64,000 nt of DNA from Candidatus Hydrogenedens sp. GTDB lineage: Bacteria; Hydrogenedentota; Hydrogenedentia; Hydrogenedentales; Hydrogenedentaceae. The notes under the pieces are model-generated. The model had not been told where the DNA came from. It worked only from the letters and a program-made list of their open reading frames with translations, and made no database searches. Of the stretch, positions 10,455 to 18,936 are shown in pieces (positions within the stretch are counted from its first letter, which is position 1; every line of letters begins with the position of its first letter). Location of the stretch: NCBI GenBank assembly GCA_035361075.1, contig DAOSBX010000015.1:1-64000 (forward strand), written 5' to 3'. Made by a program: the position numbers and the translations under genes.

Positions 10455-11927
10455 ATGCTTTTTAATTCTGTTCATTTTGCGATATTCTTTCCTATTGTAG
10501 TTACCCTCTACTTTCTATTACCTCATAAATTCCGTTGGATTTTATTGCTTATCGCAAGTTACTACTTTTACATGGCCTGGATACCCATTTATGTCTTATT
10601 ATTGTTTGCCTCAACTATTGTGGATTATATTAGTGGGCTATTATTGGGAAAAACCGAAACTGAATATAAACGAAAATTAATCCTTTTATGTAGTCTTATT
10701 GTAAATTTGGGAATACTTTTTACATTCAAGTACTATAATTTCTTTATGGACAGCATCGAAAAATTGTCCATTTCTCTAAATATCCCTATAAATATGCATT
10801 ACTCTTCCCTTCTGCTACCGATTGGTATCTCTTTTTATACATTCCAGACTTTAGCATATACAATTGATGTCTATAAACGTAAAATAAAACCTGAAAAACA
10901 TTTTGGTATTTTTGCCCTCTATGTTACTTTTTTTCCTCAGTTAGTGGCTGGTCCGATTGAAAGAGCGGATACATTAATCCCACAACTTAAACAATCTCAC
11001 GATTTTAATATAAAACGTGTAAGTGATGGCTTAAAATTGATGGCATGGGGACTTTTCAAAAAAGTTGTAGTGGCAGACAGATTAGGTATGATGTCCGCTT
11101 ATGTCTTTGCTAATCCACAATCGCATCAAGGACCAGGACTCCTTTTTGCAATGATTTTTTCCAGTTGGCAAATATATTGTGATTTTTCTGGTTACTCTGA
11201 CATTGCAGTAGGGTCAGCAAAAATATTGGGAATTAATCTCATACAAAATTTCGAGCGACCTTATTTTTCTCGTTCTTTCCCTGAACTATGGAGGAGATGG
11301 CATATTTCCCTAATGAACTGGTTTAGAGATTATGTCTTTTACCCTTTGGGAGGTAGTCGATATGGCACTCTTAATACATGTAGAAATTTAATCATTGTTT
11401 TTACTCTAAGTGGTTTATGGCATGGAGCAAATTGGACTTACATCTTCTGGGGATTTTTAATGGGTGTGTGCCTTGTCTTATCCCTTTTGACCCGTGATAT
11501 ACGGAAAATCATTATTGAAAAAATTGGTTTGACCCACTTCCCTAAAATACATCAAGGAATACAAATGTTAATGACCTACTCTATTTTTTTGTTCTTTGGA
11601 GTTCCGTTCCGTGCGGAAAAAATAGGTGATGTATTTTATATCTGGTCGCACCTCCTAACAGGTTGGACTAATCCTACCCGTGGATTGGATTTTGATGATT
11701 TTGTCGTTAGTTTAGGTATGCCTACGGAACAAGAATTTAATACCGCAATAGTATCATTGCTATTTTTAATAGTAGTTGAAGCATTTCAATCTTATGGTAT
11801 TTCATTGCGAGAAAAACTCGAACAACGGAATATGGTATTGCGATGGACGTGCTATTATATCTTCCTTTTTCTAATTGCATTTTATGGTGTTTGGAATAGT
11901 TCACCCTTTATATATTTTCAATTCTAA
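10455..11927 (+). CDS. MBOAT-family O-acyltransferase (AlgI/DltB-like)
   Basis: A polytopic membrane protein of 490 residues with about ten hydrophobic helices. Its opening F-N-S-V-H-F-A-I-F-F-P and Y-F-x-L-P-H-K-x-R-W are the standard start of AlgI-type MBOAT proteins. The middle carries P-Q-L-V-A-G-P-I-E-R-A (about 160-170), F-x-R-R-W-H-I-S-L-M-N-W-F-R-D-Y-V-F-Y-P-L-G-G and the invariant active-site histidine in G-L-W-H-G-A-N-W (about 320-327). The family moves acetyl or other acyl groups across the membrane to alginate, cellulose or teichoic acid. A SGNH-type partner begins 10 bases downstream, as in AlgI-AlgJ/X and DltB-DltD pairs. The glycan target is unknown because no polymerase genes lie in the window. 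Confidence 0.9.
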   Translation: MLFNSVHFAIFFPIVVTLYFLLPHKFRWILLLIASYYFYMAWIPIYVLLLFASTIVDYISGLLLGKTETEYKRKLILLCSLIVNLGILFTFKYYNFFMDSIEKLSISLNIPINMHYSSLLLPIGISFYTFQTLAYTIDVYKRKIKPEKHFGIFALYVTFFPQLVAGPIERADTLIPQLKQSHDFNIKRVSDGLKLMAWGLFKKVVVADRLGMMSAYVFANPQSHQGPGLLFAMIFSSWQIYCDFSGYSDIAVGSAKILGINLIQNFERPYFSRSFPELWRRWHISLMNWFRDYVFYPLGGSRYGTLNTCRNLIIVFTLSGLWHGANWTYIFWGFLMGVCLVLSLLTRDIRKIIIEKIGLTHFPKIHQGIQMLMTYSIFLFFGVPFRAEKIGDVFYIWSHLLTGWTNPTRGLDFDDFVVSLGMPTEQEFNTAIVSLLFLIVVEAFQSYGISLREKLEQRNMVLRWTCYYIFLFLIAFYGVWNSSPFIYFQF

Positions 11928-11936
11928 GGGACATTT

Positions 11937-13016
11937 ATGAGACATGCTTTGTTCAAAGAAATACTACCAATTATCCTCCTAATTCCCTTTTTCATTTTCT
12001 TTATTTCCGTAAATGTTCTAATTGACCCTGCAGGACTGTTGAGAAAAAGTCAGGAAAAACAAATTGCCCAATGGCTTAATGAGGGTTATGGTGTTATAAA
12101 TGCTATTAACGTAGATTATCGTAAAATTATTAAAGAACGAATTTTATTAATGCAGGGAAAACCAGACATTATTATAATGGGGTCGAGTCGTGCAATGATT
12201 ATTGATTCTTCTTTCTTCCCAAACAAACATATTTTAAATTGTAGTCTTCCTTCCGCAAATTTAGAAGATATTATTGCAAATTATCAGGTACTTTACGAAG
12301 CTAAACAACTTCCTGAAAAACTTATTTTATGCCCTGACCTTCATTATTTTAATGCGTATGCGAAAAGTAACTTTCATCTATTTCAAGAGTTTGACAATGC
12401 TATGGAACGTATGGAAATAGTCCAAAATACTACGTTAAAAGACCTTATTGTTAAATGGATAGACCCACGGTATTTTCAGATACTTTCTCCAGGTTATTTT
12501 CAAGAATCTATTCGATTTCTTCCTGCATGGGTAGTAGGTAAAATTCCTCGTCCTAAGCCTATTGAACATTATGAAACAGAAGAAAAGGTTATTCGACCAG
12601 ATGGTAGCATTATTTATGAATCCTCACGCCGTCAAAGGACACAACAGGAAATTGAATTAAAAGCGGAACGTTATGCCTTTAAACATCCCGAAGGTTTAAT
12701 CAATTACAGGATATTAGACCCAACTCGAAAACAAATTTTTGAAAATTTCTTGAAAATCGTAAAAAAAGATGGCGTTGAAATAGAAGTAATTTTTATCCCT
12801 ATTCATCCACGTTCGTATGAGATTCTTTCTCAAAATAAAATATATAAAATCATCATTGATGTAGAAAAATATATGAGGAAAGTTTTTAGTTCATTTGATA
12901 TACCTGTTTACGGTAGTTTCGATGCGACAAAATGTGGATGTAATTCTACAGATTTTTATGATGCAGTCCATGCCAAACCTGAAGCAATTAAACGAATACT
13001 ATCCCTTTATCAATAA
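11937..13016 (+). CDS. Membrane-anchored SGNH-like protein, probable partner of the MBOAT acyltransferase
   Basis: The 359-residue protein has one N-terminal membrane anchor (about 8-30) and an extracytoplasmic domain. I-I-M-G-S-S-R-A (about 78-85) places a serine at the position of the SGNH nucleophile, and D-A-V-H-A-K (about 341-346) gives the Asp-x-x-His pair that completes a catalytic triad. The arrangement resembles AlgJ/AlgX, DltD and related acetyltransferase partners, which take the acyl group from an MBOAT protein and pass it to the polymer. The overall sequence is divergent and I do not recognise a named family. It starts 10 bases after the MBOAT stop with GGGACA upstream, so it is surely in the same operon. 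It ends 49 bases from a convergent gene with no clear terminator. Confidence 0.7.
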   Translation: MRHALFKEILPIILLIPFFIFFISVNVLIDPAGLLRKSQEKQIAQWLNEGYGVINAINVDYRKIIKERILLMQGKPDIIIMGSSRAMIIDSSFFPNKHILNCSLPSANLEDIIANYQVLYEAKQLPEKLILCPDLHYFNAYAKSNFHLFQEFDNAMERMEIVQNTTLKDLIVKWIDPRYFQILSPGYFQESIRFLPAWVVGKIPRPKPIEHYETEEKVIRPDGSIIYESSRRQRTQQEIELKAERYAFKHPEGLINYRILDPTRKQIFENFLKIVKKDGVEIEVIFIPIHPRSYEILSQNKIYKIIIDVEKYMRKVFSSFDIPVYGSFDATKCGCNSTDFYDAVHAKPEAIKRILSLYQ

Positions 13017-13065
13017 TAAACCTCTTATAAAAACTCATTAGTTAAATTCATGCCTAAAAAGGAAA

Positions 13066-13869
13066 CTATTTTAAGGTTTCACTTAAAATGTTTAGCAATT
13101 CTTCATGAATATAACCATTCGTTGCAATAATTCCATTATTTTTTGAAAATAAATGAACAGGCGTTCCATCTATTTGTGTAATTTTTCCATGTGCTTCTTC
13201 CAAAATCAATTTGCCAGCTAAAAAATCCCACGGTTGCAATGAAGCATGAACATAAGCATCTGCAATTCCCATAGCGACCTGTATTAACGCTAATATTGCA
13301 GAGCCAATACAACGAACCTGTCCAAAGTAAAGCAATGGATTTATGAAAAAAGGGAGTCTTTCTTTTCTTGACGATTTTCTACCAAAATCCAATTGGACAC
13401 ATGCCTCATTTAAATCTTTCTTGGTAGAAACCTCTATCCTTTGTCCATTACGCCATGCTCCTTTCCCCTTTTCAGCAATAAATACATCTCCTGTAATAGG
13501 TACTAAAACACCAGAACAAACCAATTCACCCTTATTTGCAAATGCAATCGCTACTGCAAATGCTGGGAAATAACTCCTTACAAAATTTGCAGTTCCATCT
13601 ATAGGGTCAATAATCCAAACACGCTCTTTACAATTTTCACTATATTGTGAGAAACCAGCCTCTTCACCGATAACAAGGTCTTCAGGAAAAATCTTCTTTA
13701 TTTTTTTCACAAAAGAGCTCTGAACAAAGAGGTCTACTTCTGTCAAAAAGTCTGTTGCATCTCTTTTCGTTGAGATAGTTAATTCCTCTTTCCTTTTATA
13801 ACTATCAACAATATAAGGCGCTATTTCAACAAAAAACTCTTTTATAATTTCTACTTCTGTTTTCTTCAT
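13066..13869 (-). CDS. suhB: Inositol monophosphatase family protein
   Basis: A 267-residue metal-dependent phosphatase of the IMPase/SuhB/FBPase-like superfamily, cytosolic. All metal-binding motifs are present: G-E-E at 68-70, I-D-P-I-D-G-T-A-N (87-95) and W-D-F-L-A-G (214-219). Length is standard. Members hydrolyse inositol-1-phosphate, other sugar phosphates or 3'-phosphoadenosine phosphate, and the E. coli member also contributes to rRNA transcription complexes, so the exact substrate is uncertain and the symbol is tentative. The gene is followed downstream by the convergent SGNH gene. Its own start at 13869 is 69 bases from the stop of the CmpB-like gene on the same strand. Confidence 0.85.
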   Translation of the reverse strand: MKKTEVEIIKEFFVEIAPYIVDSYKRKEELTISTKRDATDFLTEVDLFVQSSFVKKIKKIFPEDLVIGEEAGFSQYSENCKERVWIIDPIDGTANFVRSYFPAFAVAIAFANKGELVCSGVLVPITGDVFIAEKGKGAWRNGQRIEVSTKKDLNEACVQLDFGRKSSRKERLPFFINPLLYFGQVRCIGSAILALIQVAMGIADAYVHASLQPWDFLAGKLILEEAHGKITQIDGTPVHLFSKNNGIIATNGYIHEELLNILSETLK

Positions 13870-13938
13870 AAACCACCCTTGTTGCCTTAATTATACATAA
13901 AAAATGGTTTTACTATTATTATAGATAAAAGTACCTCC

Positions 13939-14412
13939 CTAATCAGATATATATCCTTCGGGATTTTTTGTGAGTATAGTCCAGGAGGCTTTATCAACCC
14001 ATTCATATAGTTTTTCTATTGTTAAACTTAATGTATACCATACAGGAACAAATTCTAATGTGATTTGTCCATGAAGATTATAACGGAATTGTGAATAACT
14101 CCATATACTTAAACCTAAAACTTTATGAAATAGAATACCCGAGAAATATTCCACAATAAAAATTATCAACATGTAAACAAATGCCCTAAAGGGGAAAGGA
14201 ATACCTTTTGCTCTCATAGGATTCCTAAGCCATGGAGTTAAAATTCCTATCAAACCGTAATCAAATATCATCCATAGGGATGTATGCCCTCTTAAATTCA
14301 CATTATTATTAAAAATCAAACCATCAATACTCGACATAAATACTTCTAAAACTAAACCAAATAATGCAAAAATTATAAAACGAACAAGCATTCTTTTGTA
14401 ATAATTCACCAT
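13939..14412 (-). CDS. CmpB-like multi-pass membrane protein (putative ABC-transporter type IV family)
   Basis: A 157-residue protein with four hydrophobic helices. The order is a first helix ending in L-V-L-E-V, a D-Y-G-L-I-G-I helix, an I-I-F-I-V-E-Y-F-S-G helix, then W-S-Y-S-x-F-R-Y-N-L-H-G-Q-I-T-L. This agrees with the Pfam 'ABC_trans_CmpB' family, small membrane proteins of uncertain function, where E-Y-x3-x-x-L...W-D-Y...N-L-x-G-x-I is conserved. No ATPase partner is nearby, so the transporter name should not be taken as a function. It lies between the sensor kinase gene and the inositol-phosphatase gene on the same strand, 140 bases after the kinase stop. Confidence 0.55.
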   Translation of the reverse strand: MVNYYKRMLVRFIIFALFGLVLEVFMSSIDGLIFNNNVNLRGHTSLWMIFDYGLIGILTPWLRNPMRAKGIPFPFRAFVYMLIIFIVEYFSGILFHKVLGLSIWSYSQFRYNLHGQITLEFVPVWYTLSLTIEKLYEWVDKASWTILTKNPEGYISD

Positions 14413-14474
14413 TGTACTACCTTATTATATATCGTGTAATTTGTATTGGATTAAAAAGTTTCTGTGACAGATTT

Positions 14475-14511
14475 CTACAACATTTTTATAATCAACAATT
14501 GATTATTGTAG
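14475..14511. repeat. Nested inverted repeat downstream of the sensor kinase gene
   Basis: ATAATCAA (14488-14495) and TTGATTAT (14499-14506) form a perfect 8-base arm pair around CAA. Outer CTACAA (14475-14480) and TTGTAG (14506-14511) are also complementary. No T-run follows on either side, so this is a weak hairpin or an operator rather than a clear terminator. Short AT-rich inverted repeats are common by chance. Confidence 0.25.
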
Positions 14512-14552
14512 ATTATTTGGTGCTTGTAGACTTCATTAATCACAAGAATGTT

Positions 14553-15989
14553 TCATTTTCTTCGTGCTATAGGTAAGTCGAAGCCAAAAATACTTCCTTT
14601 GCCGAGCTGACTTCTTACAAACACCCTTCCCCCATGGCTCTCGATAACCTGACGAACGATATATAAGCCTAAACCAGAACCCGTAGTATCAACTCCTTCA
14701 ATTTTCTGTTGTTTTAACCTAACAAACTCTTTAAATAGTTTTGGTATATCTTCTTGTGATATACCAATCCCATTATCCTCAACTTCAACTCTCACATAAG
14801 AGGAATGAGTAAATACTCGAACAATTATTTTGCCATTCTGTGGAGTGTATTTGATAGCATTTGTTAAAAAATTAAGAATAGCCTCACGTATTAGCCGTTG
14901 AATACCTAATATATATATCTTTTTTTCAGGCAAATCCACTTTTATTGTATGTTTCTTACTTGCTATTAAATCTTGATTTTCTTCAAGAATTTTTTCAATG
15001 AGGCTATTTAACTCAAATTCTTTTGCTTCTCTTAATAAGTCAGCATTTTCCATTACAGAAAGATTTTCTAAGTCATGTAGAAAGGATACCAATTCATCAA
15101 TTCGTGTTAGTGAGCGTTGAACCCAAGATTGTTGCGTTTCATTTAGTTCTCCTCCATAACCATAAAGTAAATTCTGCAAATGCATGGCTATTGCAGAAAT
15201 GGGAGCCCTTAAATTATGTAAGGCTATTTGCAAAAATCCTTTTCTCTGATCACATAACCTTTCCAAATCTTTGTTAATTCTTACAATTTGTCTTTGCCCT
15301 TCTCTCAGGAAATACATCAAATGAGTTGTAAGTGATGCGGTCAAAAAGAATAACAACCCTTGAACAACAGCCACCGTTATGATATATGTCCCCGTAGGTG
15401 GAACATTTGATGGAACTGCTCCTATTGGGTAAATAGGGGGAATCCATTGTTGCCAACTAACAATTGCTAATGCTAAAAAAAGTAAATACCCATAAGCTGT
15501 ATAAACAAACGCAATTAAAGGGCTAAACAAAATACTGGTTATGATTACATGAAAAATAAAAAATGTCTGAAAAGGAGAATATACACCCCCAATTAACCAT
15601 ATAGCAATTGTTAGAAATAAAAAATCAGTGGCTATTGATAAATGTAAAATAACAACAAGCAAAAGATGATATTTTTTTGATTTTTCCTTTTTCTTTCTTG
15701 CTGGAAATGCAATTGCAAAGTTTACTGTATTCACAAGAAATAGAAGAATCGCTAACAGAATTAAAGCCTTGTGATTTAACTCATAAATTTTTAACACATA
15801 TTTCGCAAAAAGTGAACCTACAACAATTAAAAAGGAAACAAGAAATCGAACAATCGTAAAGTCATATAATTGGTCTTCTAATCGAAGGCTATGTAAAAAA
15901 ACAGGGAACGAACCTTCTTCATCACGAAGAAAAAAACGAATTAGTTTAGATAATATCGATTGAGAATATTTCCCAGTCGAATTTGTCAT
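14553..15989 (-). CDS. Membrane-bound sensor histidine kinase
   Basis: A 478-residue kinase. The N-terminal half contains about six hydrophobic helices (about 45-225) with short loops and no recognisable periplasmic, PAS or GAF domain, so it probably senses something within the membrane or through it. A short coiled segment leads to the HisKA domain with phospho-acceptor His258 in A-L-H-N-L-R-A-P-I. The HATPase_c domain follows with N-F-L-T-N-A-I-K-Y-T (N box), D-N-G-I-G-I (G1) and G-S-G-L-G-L-Y-I (G2). Start ATG 15989 has GAAGGA 6 bases upstream. It lies just after the terminator of the hydrogenase operon and a receiver-only regulator, making that regulator its likely partner. Confidence 0.9.
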   Translation of the reverse strand: MTNSTGKYSQSILSKLIRFFLRDEEGSFPVFLHSLRLEDQLYDFTIVRFLVSFLIVVGSLFAKYVLKIYELNHKALILLAILLFLVNTVNFAIAFPARKKKEKSKKYHLLLVVILHLSIATDFLFLTIAIWLIGGVYSPFQTFFIFHVIITSILFSPLIAFVYTAYGYLLFLALAIVSWQQWIPPIYPIGAVPSNVPPTGTYIITVAVVQGLLFFLTASLTTHLMYFLREGQRQIVRINKDLERLCDQRKGFLQIALHNLRAPISAIAMHLQNLLYGYGGELNETQQSWVQRSLTRIDELVSFLHDLENLSVMENADLLREAKEFELNSLIEKILEENQDLIASKKHTIKVDLPEKKIYILGIQRLIREAILNFLTNAIKYTPQNGKIIVRVFTHSSYVRVEVEDNGIGISQEDIPKLFKEFVRLKQQKIEGVDTTGSGLGLYIVRQVIESHGGRVFVRSQLGKGSIFGFDLPIARRK

Positions 15990-16003
15990 TTATTTCCTTC
16001 AGA

Positions 16004-16031
16004 ATATGAATTCATATAATAGTTATTATAT
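16004..16031. repeat. Two stacked palindromes in the leader of the sensor kinase gene
   Basis: ATATGAATTCATAT (16004-16017) is a perfect 14-base palindrome. It overlaps ATATAATA-GT-TATTATAT (16014-16031), a perfect 8-base inverted repeat. Both fit in the short interval between the upstream terminator and the kinase ribosome-binding site, where the kinase promoter should be. They could be operators. AT-rich DNA makes chance palindromes frequent, so support is modest. Confidence 0.3.
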
Positions 16032-16058
16032 AAAAAAACGGAGCAAAGCTCCGTTTTT
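16032..16058 (-). terminator. Strong intrinsic terminator at the end of the hox/response-regulator operon
   Basis: The arms AACGGAGC and GCTCCGTT enclose an AAA loop and are flanked by A-runs and T-runs on both sides, so the hairpin is GC-rich and usable in either direction. It stands 27 bases after the response-regulator stop and before the kinase gene, closing the hydrogenase transcript. Confidence 0.9.
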
Positions 16059-16084
16059 AATATTAGTCAGAAAGGGGCTATTTA

Positions 16085-16462
16085 TTATGCTACACCCAGT
16101 TTTGCTTTTAATGTCGAAATCAGAACCTTCGGGTCAACAGGCTTCTGGAAAATCCCAGCCAGTCCTAACTCGCGGGCATCTATGTTGTATCGAACCGCAT
16201 CACCTGCGGAACTCAACATATACATCGGTCCGGGATATTTATCTTCTTTAAGTTTTGTTGCAACTTGACTTCCTGAATCTACATTTTCCATCATCAAGTC
16301 GATGATAACCGCATCTGGTTGTATCCTTTGAACTGCCTTTAAACCTTCTTCTCCGTTAGCCGCCTCTCCGACAACAAATCCGGCGGATTCTAACATAACT
16401 CTTAATGCAGAACGAATATCAGGGTCATCATCAATAATAAGAATAACTTTCTTTTGTTCCAT
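16085..16462 (-). CDS. Receiver-only response regulator
   Basis: The 125 residues form a single CheY-like receiver with no output domain. The acidic pocket D-D-D at 11-13, phospho-acceptor Asp55 in A-V-I-I-D-L-M-M, the Ser84/Ser85 position and Lys107 in F-Q-K-P are all present, so it should be phosphorylatable. It begins inside the hoxW coding region (32-base overlap) with AAGGAGAAGGGA ahead of the ATG, so it is translated with the hydrogenase genes. A sensor kinase gene follows beyond a terminator. It may act by protein-protein contact or in a phosphorelay. Its target is unknown. Confidence 0.9.
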   Translation of the reverse strand: MEQKKVILIIDDDPDIRSALRVMLESAGFVVGEAANGEEGLKAVQRIQPDAVIIDLMMENVDSGSQVATKLKEDKYPGPMYMLSSAGDAVRYNIDARELGLAGIFQKPVDPKVLISTLKAKLGVA

Positions 16463-16925
16463 GTTCCCTTCTCCTTTGTTGATTTAATATTTTATTTAGA
16501 TATTGCCATGCTAATTCAAGATTATCGTTTGCTTCTTCAGTAATCCCTTCACCTATCGTAAAATCATAACCTCTAATACCTAACATCCATGTTTCTGGTG
16601 CAGAACCAAAATATTCATCACAAATAGCGACTACTGATTCTGCATTCAGAGAATGTGTTGTAAAGGTTATATCTTTAGAAGGGAATACTCTCTTTATGTA
16701 AAAAGGCTCTTCACCTTCTTTCGTTGCATCTACAAATATTACTTTATCATAGTTTGCCAGTTCAGCAGCCAATTCGACATTTAACTGGTAATCTGCATCG
16801 GTATCAATATTGACTTGGGTCATCTGTTGAATACGTTGGACAAATAAGTGTCCTAACACATCATCATGACGCCCAGGATTCCCATATCCGAAGATAAGTA
16901 TTTTATCATCCTCTGATACGTTCAT
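16431..16925 (-). CDS. hoxW: [NiFe]-hydrogenase maturation protease (HoxW type)
   Basis: An endopeptidase that removes the C-terminal tail of the hydrogenase large subunit after nickel insertion. The sequence starts I-L-I-F-G-Y-G-N-P-G-R-H-D-D-V-L-G, the conserved G-x-G-N-P-x-R-x-D-D-x-x-G motif whose first Glu/Asp binds nickel. V-I-F-V-D-A-T (second acidic ligand) and a histidine in T-T-H-S-L-N follow. ATG 16925 is chosen, giving 164 residues, because GAGG stands 6 bases before it; an in-frame ATG at 16943 lacks such a site. It overlaps the end of hoxH by 20 bases, and the response-regulator start overlaps its own end. The matching substrate, HoxH with a cleavable tail, is directly upstream. 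Confidence 0.87.
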   Translation of the reverse strand: MNVSEDDKILIFGYGNPGRHDDVLGHLFVQRIQQMTQVNIDTDADYQLNVELAAELANYDKVIFVDATKEGEEPFYIKRVFPSKDITFTTHSLNAESVVAICDEYFGSAPETWMLGIRGYDFTIGEGITEEANDNLELAWQYLNKILNQQRRREHGTKESYSYY

Positions 16926-18351
16926 GAACAACCTCACCTTCATGGTTCATTATTTGCACATGCAATGGCATCTGTCCTAACGCATGGGTTGCACAACTTA
17001 AACATGGGTCATAAGCACGAATACCTACTTCAATAGTATTCAACAACCCTTCCGTTATTTCAGACTTCCCTTGCAAATAATCCTTTGCAAGAACATTTAC
17101 AACCTGATTCATAGGTTCATTATTATTGGTCGTAGATACAATTAGATTTGCAAGAACAATCTGGTCATTGTCATTAATTTCGTAATGATGGAATAATGTT
17201 CCACGTGGAGCTTCTATCAATGCAACACCGCGTTTCTGTTTCGTTCCCTGAGTAATTAGATTTGTCCCCTGCAAATCAGGGTCGTTTAACAAATCTTTTA
17301 TTTTCTCAGCAGAGTGTAACATTTCAATTAATCTCGCCCAGTGATATGCCATAGAAGCATTTATAGGCTTTCCACCTGTCAATGACATTAACTCCTGTCG
17401 TTCTTTCTCTGCTAATGGCGTATCAATAAAATCACAGTTGTTAATTCTTGCTAATGGCCCTACACGATACCATCCCTTTTCTTTTCCCAAAGAACGAATA
17501 AACGGGAACTTCATATAACTCCACGGACGAACTTCTTCAGCAATATAATCAAGATAATTTTCGGGCTTAACCATATCAAAGATTATTTTTCCATCTGCTG
17601 TTTTAGCCCTTAATAAACCATCATACAGGTCAAGACAGCCATCTTTACGAACTATACTTAAATGATTGGAATCAAAATACCCAAATTTAAGGAAAAAGTC
17701 TAATTTCTCTTTTACTATTTTTTTACATAATTCAACGGACTCTAAAGACCATTTTATAATGGTATCAATATCCTTCAGAAAGCCATCTCTTTCTTCAATA
17801 GATAGATTTTTATTGATGCCACCGGGAATAGCACCTGTCCCATGCACTTTCTTCCCCGCAGTGGCTTTTATAATCTCCTGACCATATTTTCTCAATAACA
17901 CGGCCTTTTTTGCCGTTTCCGGGTCCGCTTTTATCACACCAATCACATTTCTTTGTTCAACCGGTGCATCAAATCCAAATAATAAATCAGGAGAACAAAG
18001 ATGGAAAAAGTGTAGTGCATGAGACTGTAAAGTTTGTCCATAGTGCATAAGCCTTCTCATCTTTTCTGCGGTAGGAGTTAGCGTTGTTGCTCCTACAATA
18101 ACATCAGTTGCTTTTGCTGCACAGAGATGATGGCTTACAGGACAAATTCCACAAAGTCTTTGAACGATAGTTGGGGCTTCCCAATAAAACCTTCCTTGAA
18201 CAAAACGTTCAAATCCACGAAATTCTATAATATGGAAACGGGTCTGTTTCACATTTCCTTTTTCATCTAAAAGGATAGTAACTTTCCCGTGTCCTTCTAC
18301 CCGTGTAACGGGATTTATTACGATTTTTCTTCCTGTTGTTTTTGTGCTCAT
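16906..18351 (-). CDS. hoxH: NAD-reducing [NiFe] hydrogenase large subunit HoxH
   Basis: The 481-residue catalytic subunit binds the NiFe(CN)2CO centre. The N-terminal ligand motif R-L-C-G-I-C-P-V-S-H-H gives Cys67 and Cys70, and the C-terminal motif D-P-C-L-S-C-A-T-H gives Cys450, Cys453 and His456. Cleavage after His456 by the neighbouring protease would remove 25 residues. R-V-E-G-H-G-K near 17-23 is the usual L0 motif. Gene order and partners place it in group 3d (NAD-coupled, bidirectional, cytosolic), not the F420 or NADP groups. hoxY ends 17 bases upstream. No hyp genes for cofactor assembly are in this window, so they must lie elsewhere. Confidence 0.95.
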   Translation of the reverse strand: MSTKTTGRKIVINPVTRVEGHGKVTILLDEKGNVKQTRFHIIEFRGFERFVQGRFYWEAPTIVQRLCGICPVSHHLCAAKATDVIVGATTLTPTAEKMRRLMHYGQTLQSHALHFFHLCSPDLLFGFDAPVEQRNVIGVIKADPETAKKAVLLRKYGQEIIKATAGKKVHGTGAIPGGINKNLSIEERDGFLKDIDTIIKWSLESVELCKKIVKEKLDFFLKFGYFDSNHLSIVRKDGCLDLYDGLLRAKTADGKIIFDMVKPENYLDYIAEEVRPWSYMKFPFIRSLGKEKGWYRVGPLARINNCDFIDTPLAEKERQELMSLTGGKPINASMAYHWARLIEMLHSAEKIKDLLNDPDLQGTNLITQGTKQKRGVALIEAPRGTLFHHYEINDNDQIVLANLIVSTTNNNEPMNQVVNVLAKDYLQGKSEITEGLLNTIEVGIRAYDPCLSCATHALGQMPLHVQIMNHEGEVVHERIRG

Positions 18352-18368
18352 AGAACTGCCTCCTGAAA

Positions 18369-18917
18369 TTAATCAAATTTTATTAGTTCATAATCAAGAC
18401 TTAACGGTTCACCTTTTAATAGGGCAACCAGTGCATTCCAAATTGTATCCGCTGAAGGTGGACAGCCTGGCAAGAAATAATCAATTTTGACTACTTCATG
18501 ACAGGGATACACCTTATCTAATAAAACAGGGATATCTGGGTCATTAGGAATAACACCTGTATTCTCACTCTTTACTGTGGGTCCATTCAGATAGGCTTCT
18601 TCCAGACATTCCTTTAACGGAACTAAATTTCTCATAGAAGGGACTCCCCCAGTTAAAGCACATGCACCAATGGCAACCAGAATCTTACAATGTTTCCTAA
18701 ACTCCATCAGTATCTCTGCATTCTCATCATTACTTATACCACCTTCAATAATCCCAATATCCACAGGTTTAGTAAAATTTTTTATATCATTTATAGGGGA
18801 CTTGTTAAATTCCACTAATTCAACAAGGTCTAAAATGCGTTCGTCAATGTCTAAAATAGACATATGACATCCAAAACACCCTGTAAAATGGGCTGTTGCT
18901 ATAACAGGTTTACTCAT
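18369..18917 (-). CDS. hoxY: NAD-reducing hydrogenase small subunit HoxY
   Basis: A 182-residue small subunit carrying the [4Fe-4S] cluster next to the NiFe site. T-G-C-F-G-C-H-M-S (Cys14, Cys17) begins the cluster-binding set, and further cysteines occur in I-G-A-C-A-L-T-G-G, V-Y-P-C-H-E and L-P-G-C-P-P-S. There is no twin-arginine signal and no second or third cluster domain, as expected for the short cytosolic HoxY type. It sits between hoxU and hoxH with gaps of 19 and 17 bases, so all are translated from one message. Confidence 0.93.
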   Translation of the reverse strand: MSKPVIATAHFTGCFGCHMSILDIDERILDLVELVEFNKSPINDIKNFTKPVDIGIIEGGISNDENAEILMEFRKHCKILVAIGACALTGGVPSMRNLVPLKECLEEAYLNGPTVKSENTGVIPNDPDIPVLLDKVYPCHEVVKIDYFLPGCPPSADTIWNALVALLKGEPLSLDYELIKFD

Positions 18918-18936
18918 AACTCCATTCCTTTCCTGT

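Noticed and set aside
13017..13065. Terminator between the convergent SGNH and inositol-phosphatase genes
   Set aside because: No hairpin of useful length followed by a T-run could be found in the 49 bases on either strand.
15677..15859. Plus-strand open frame opposite the sensor kinase transmembrane region
   Set aside because: It lies wholly inside a well-supported kinase gene in the antisense frame and has no ribosome-binding site.
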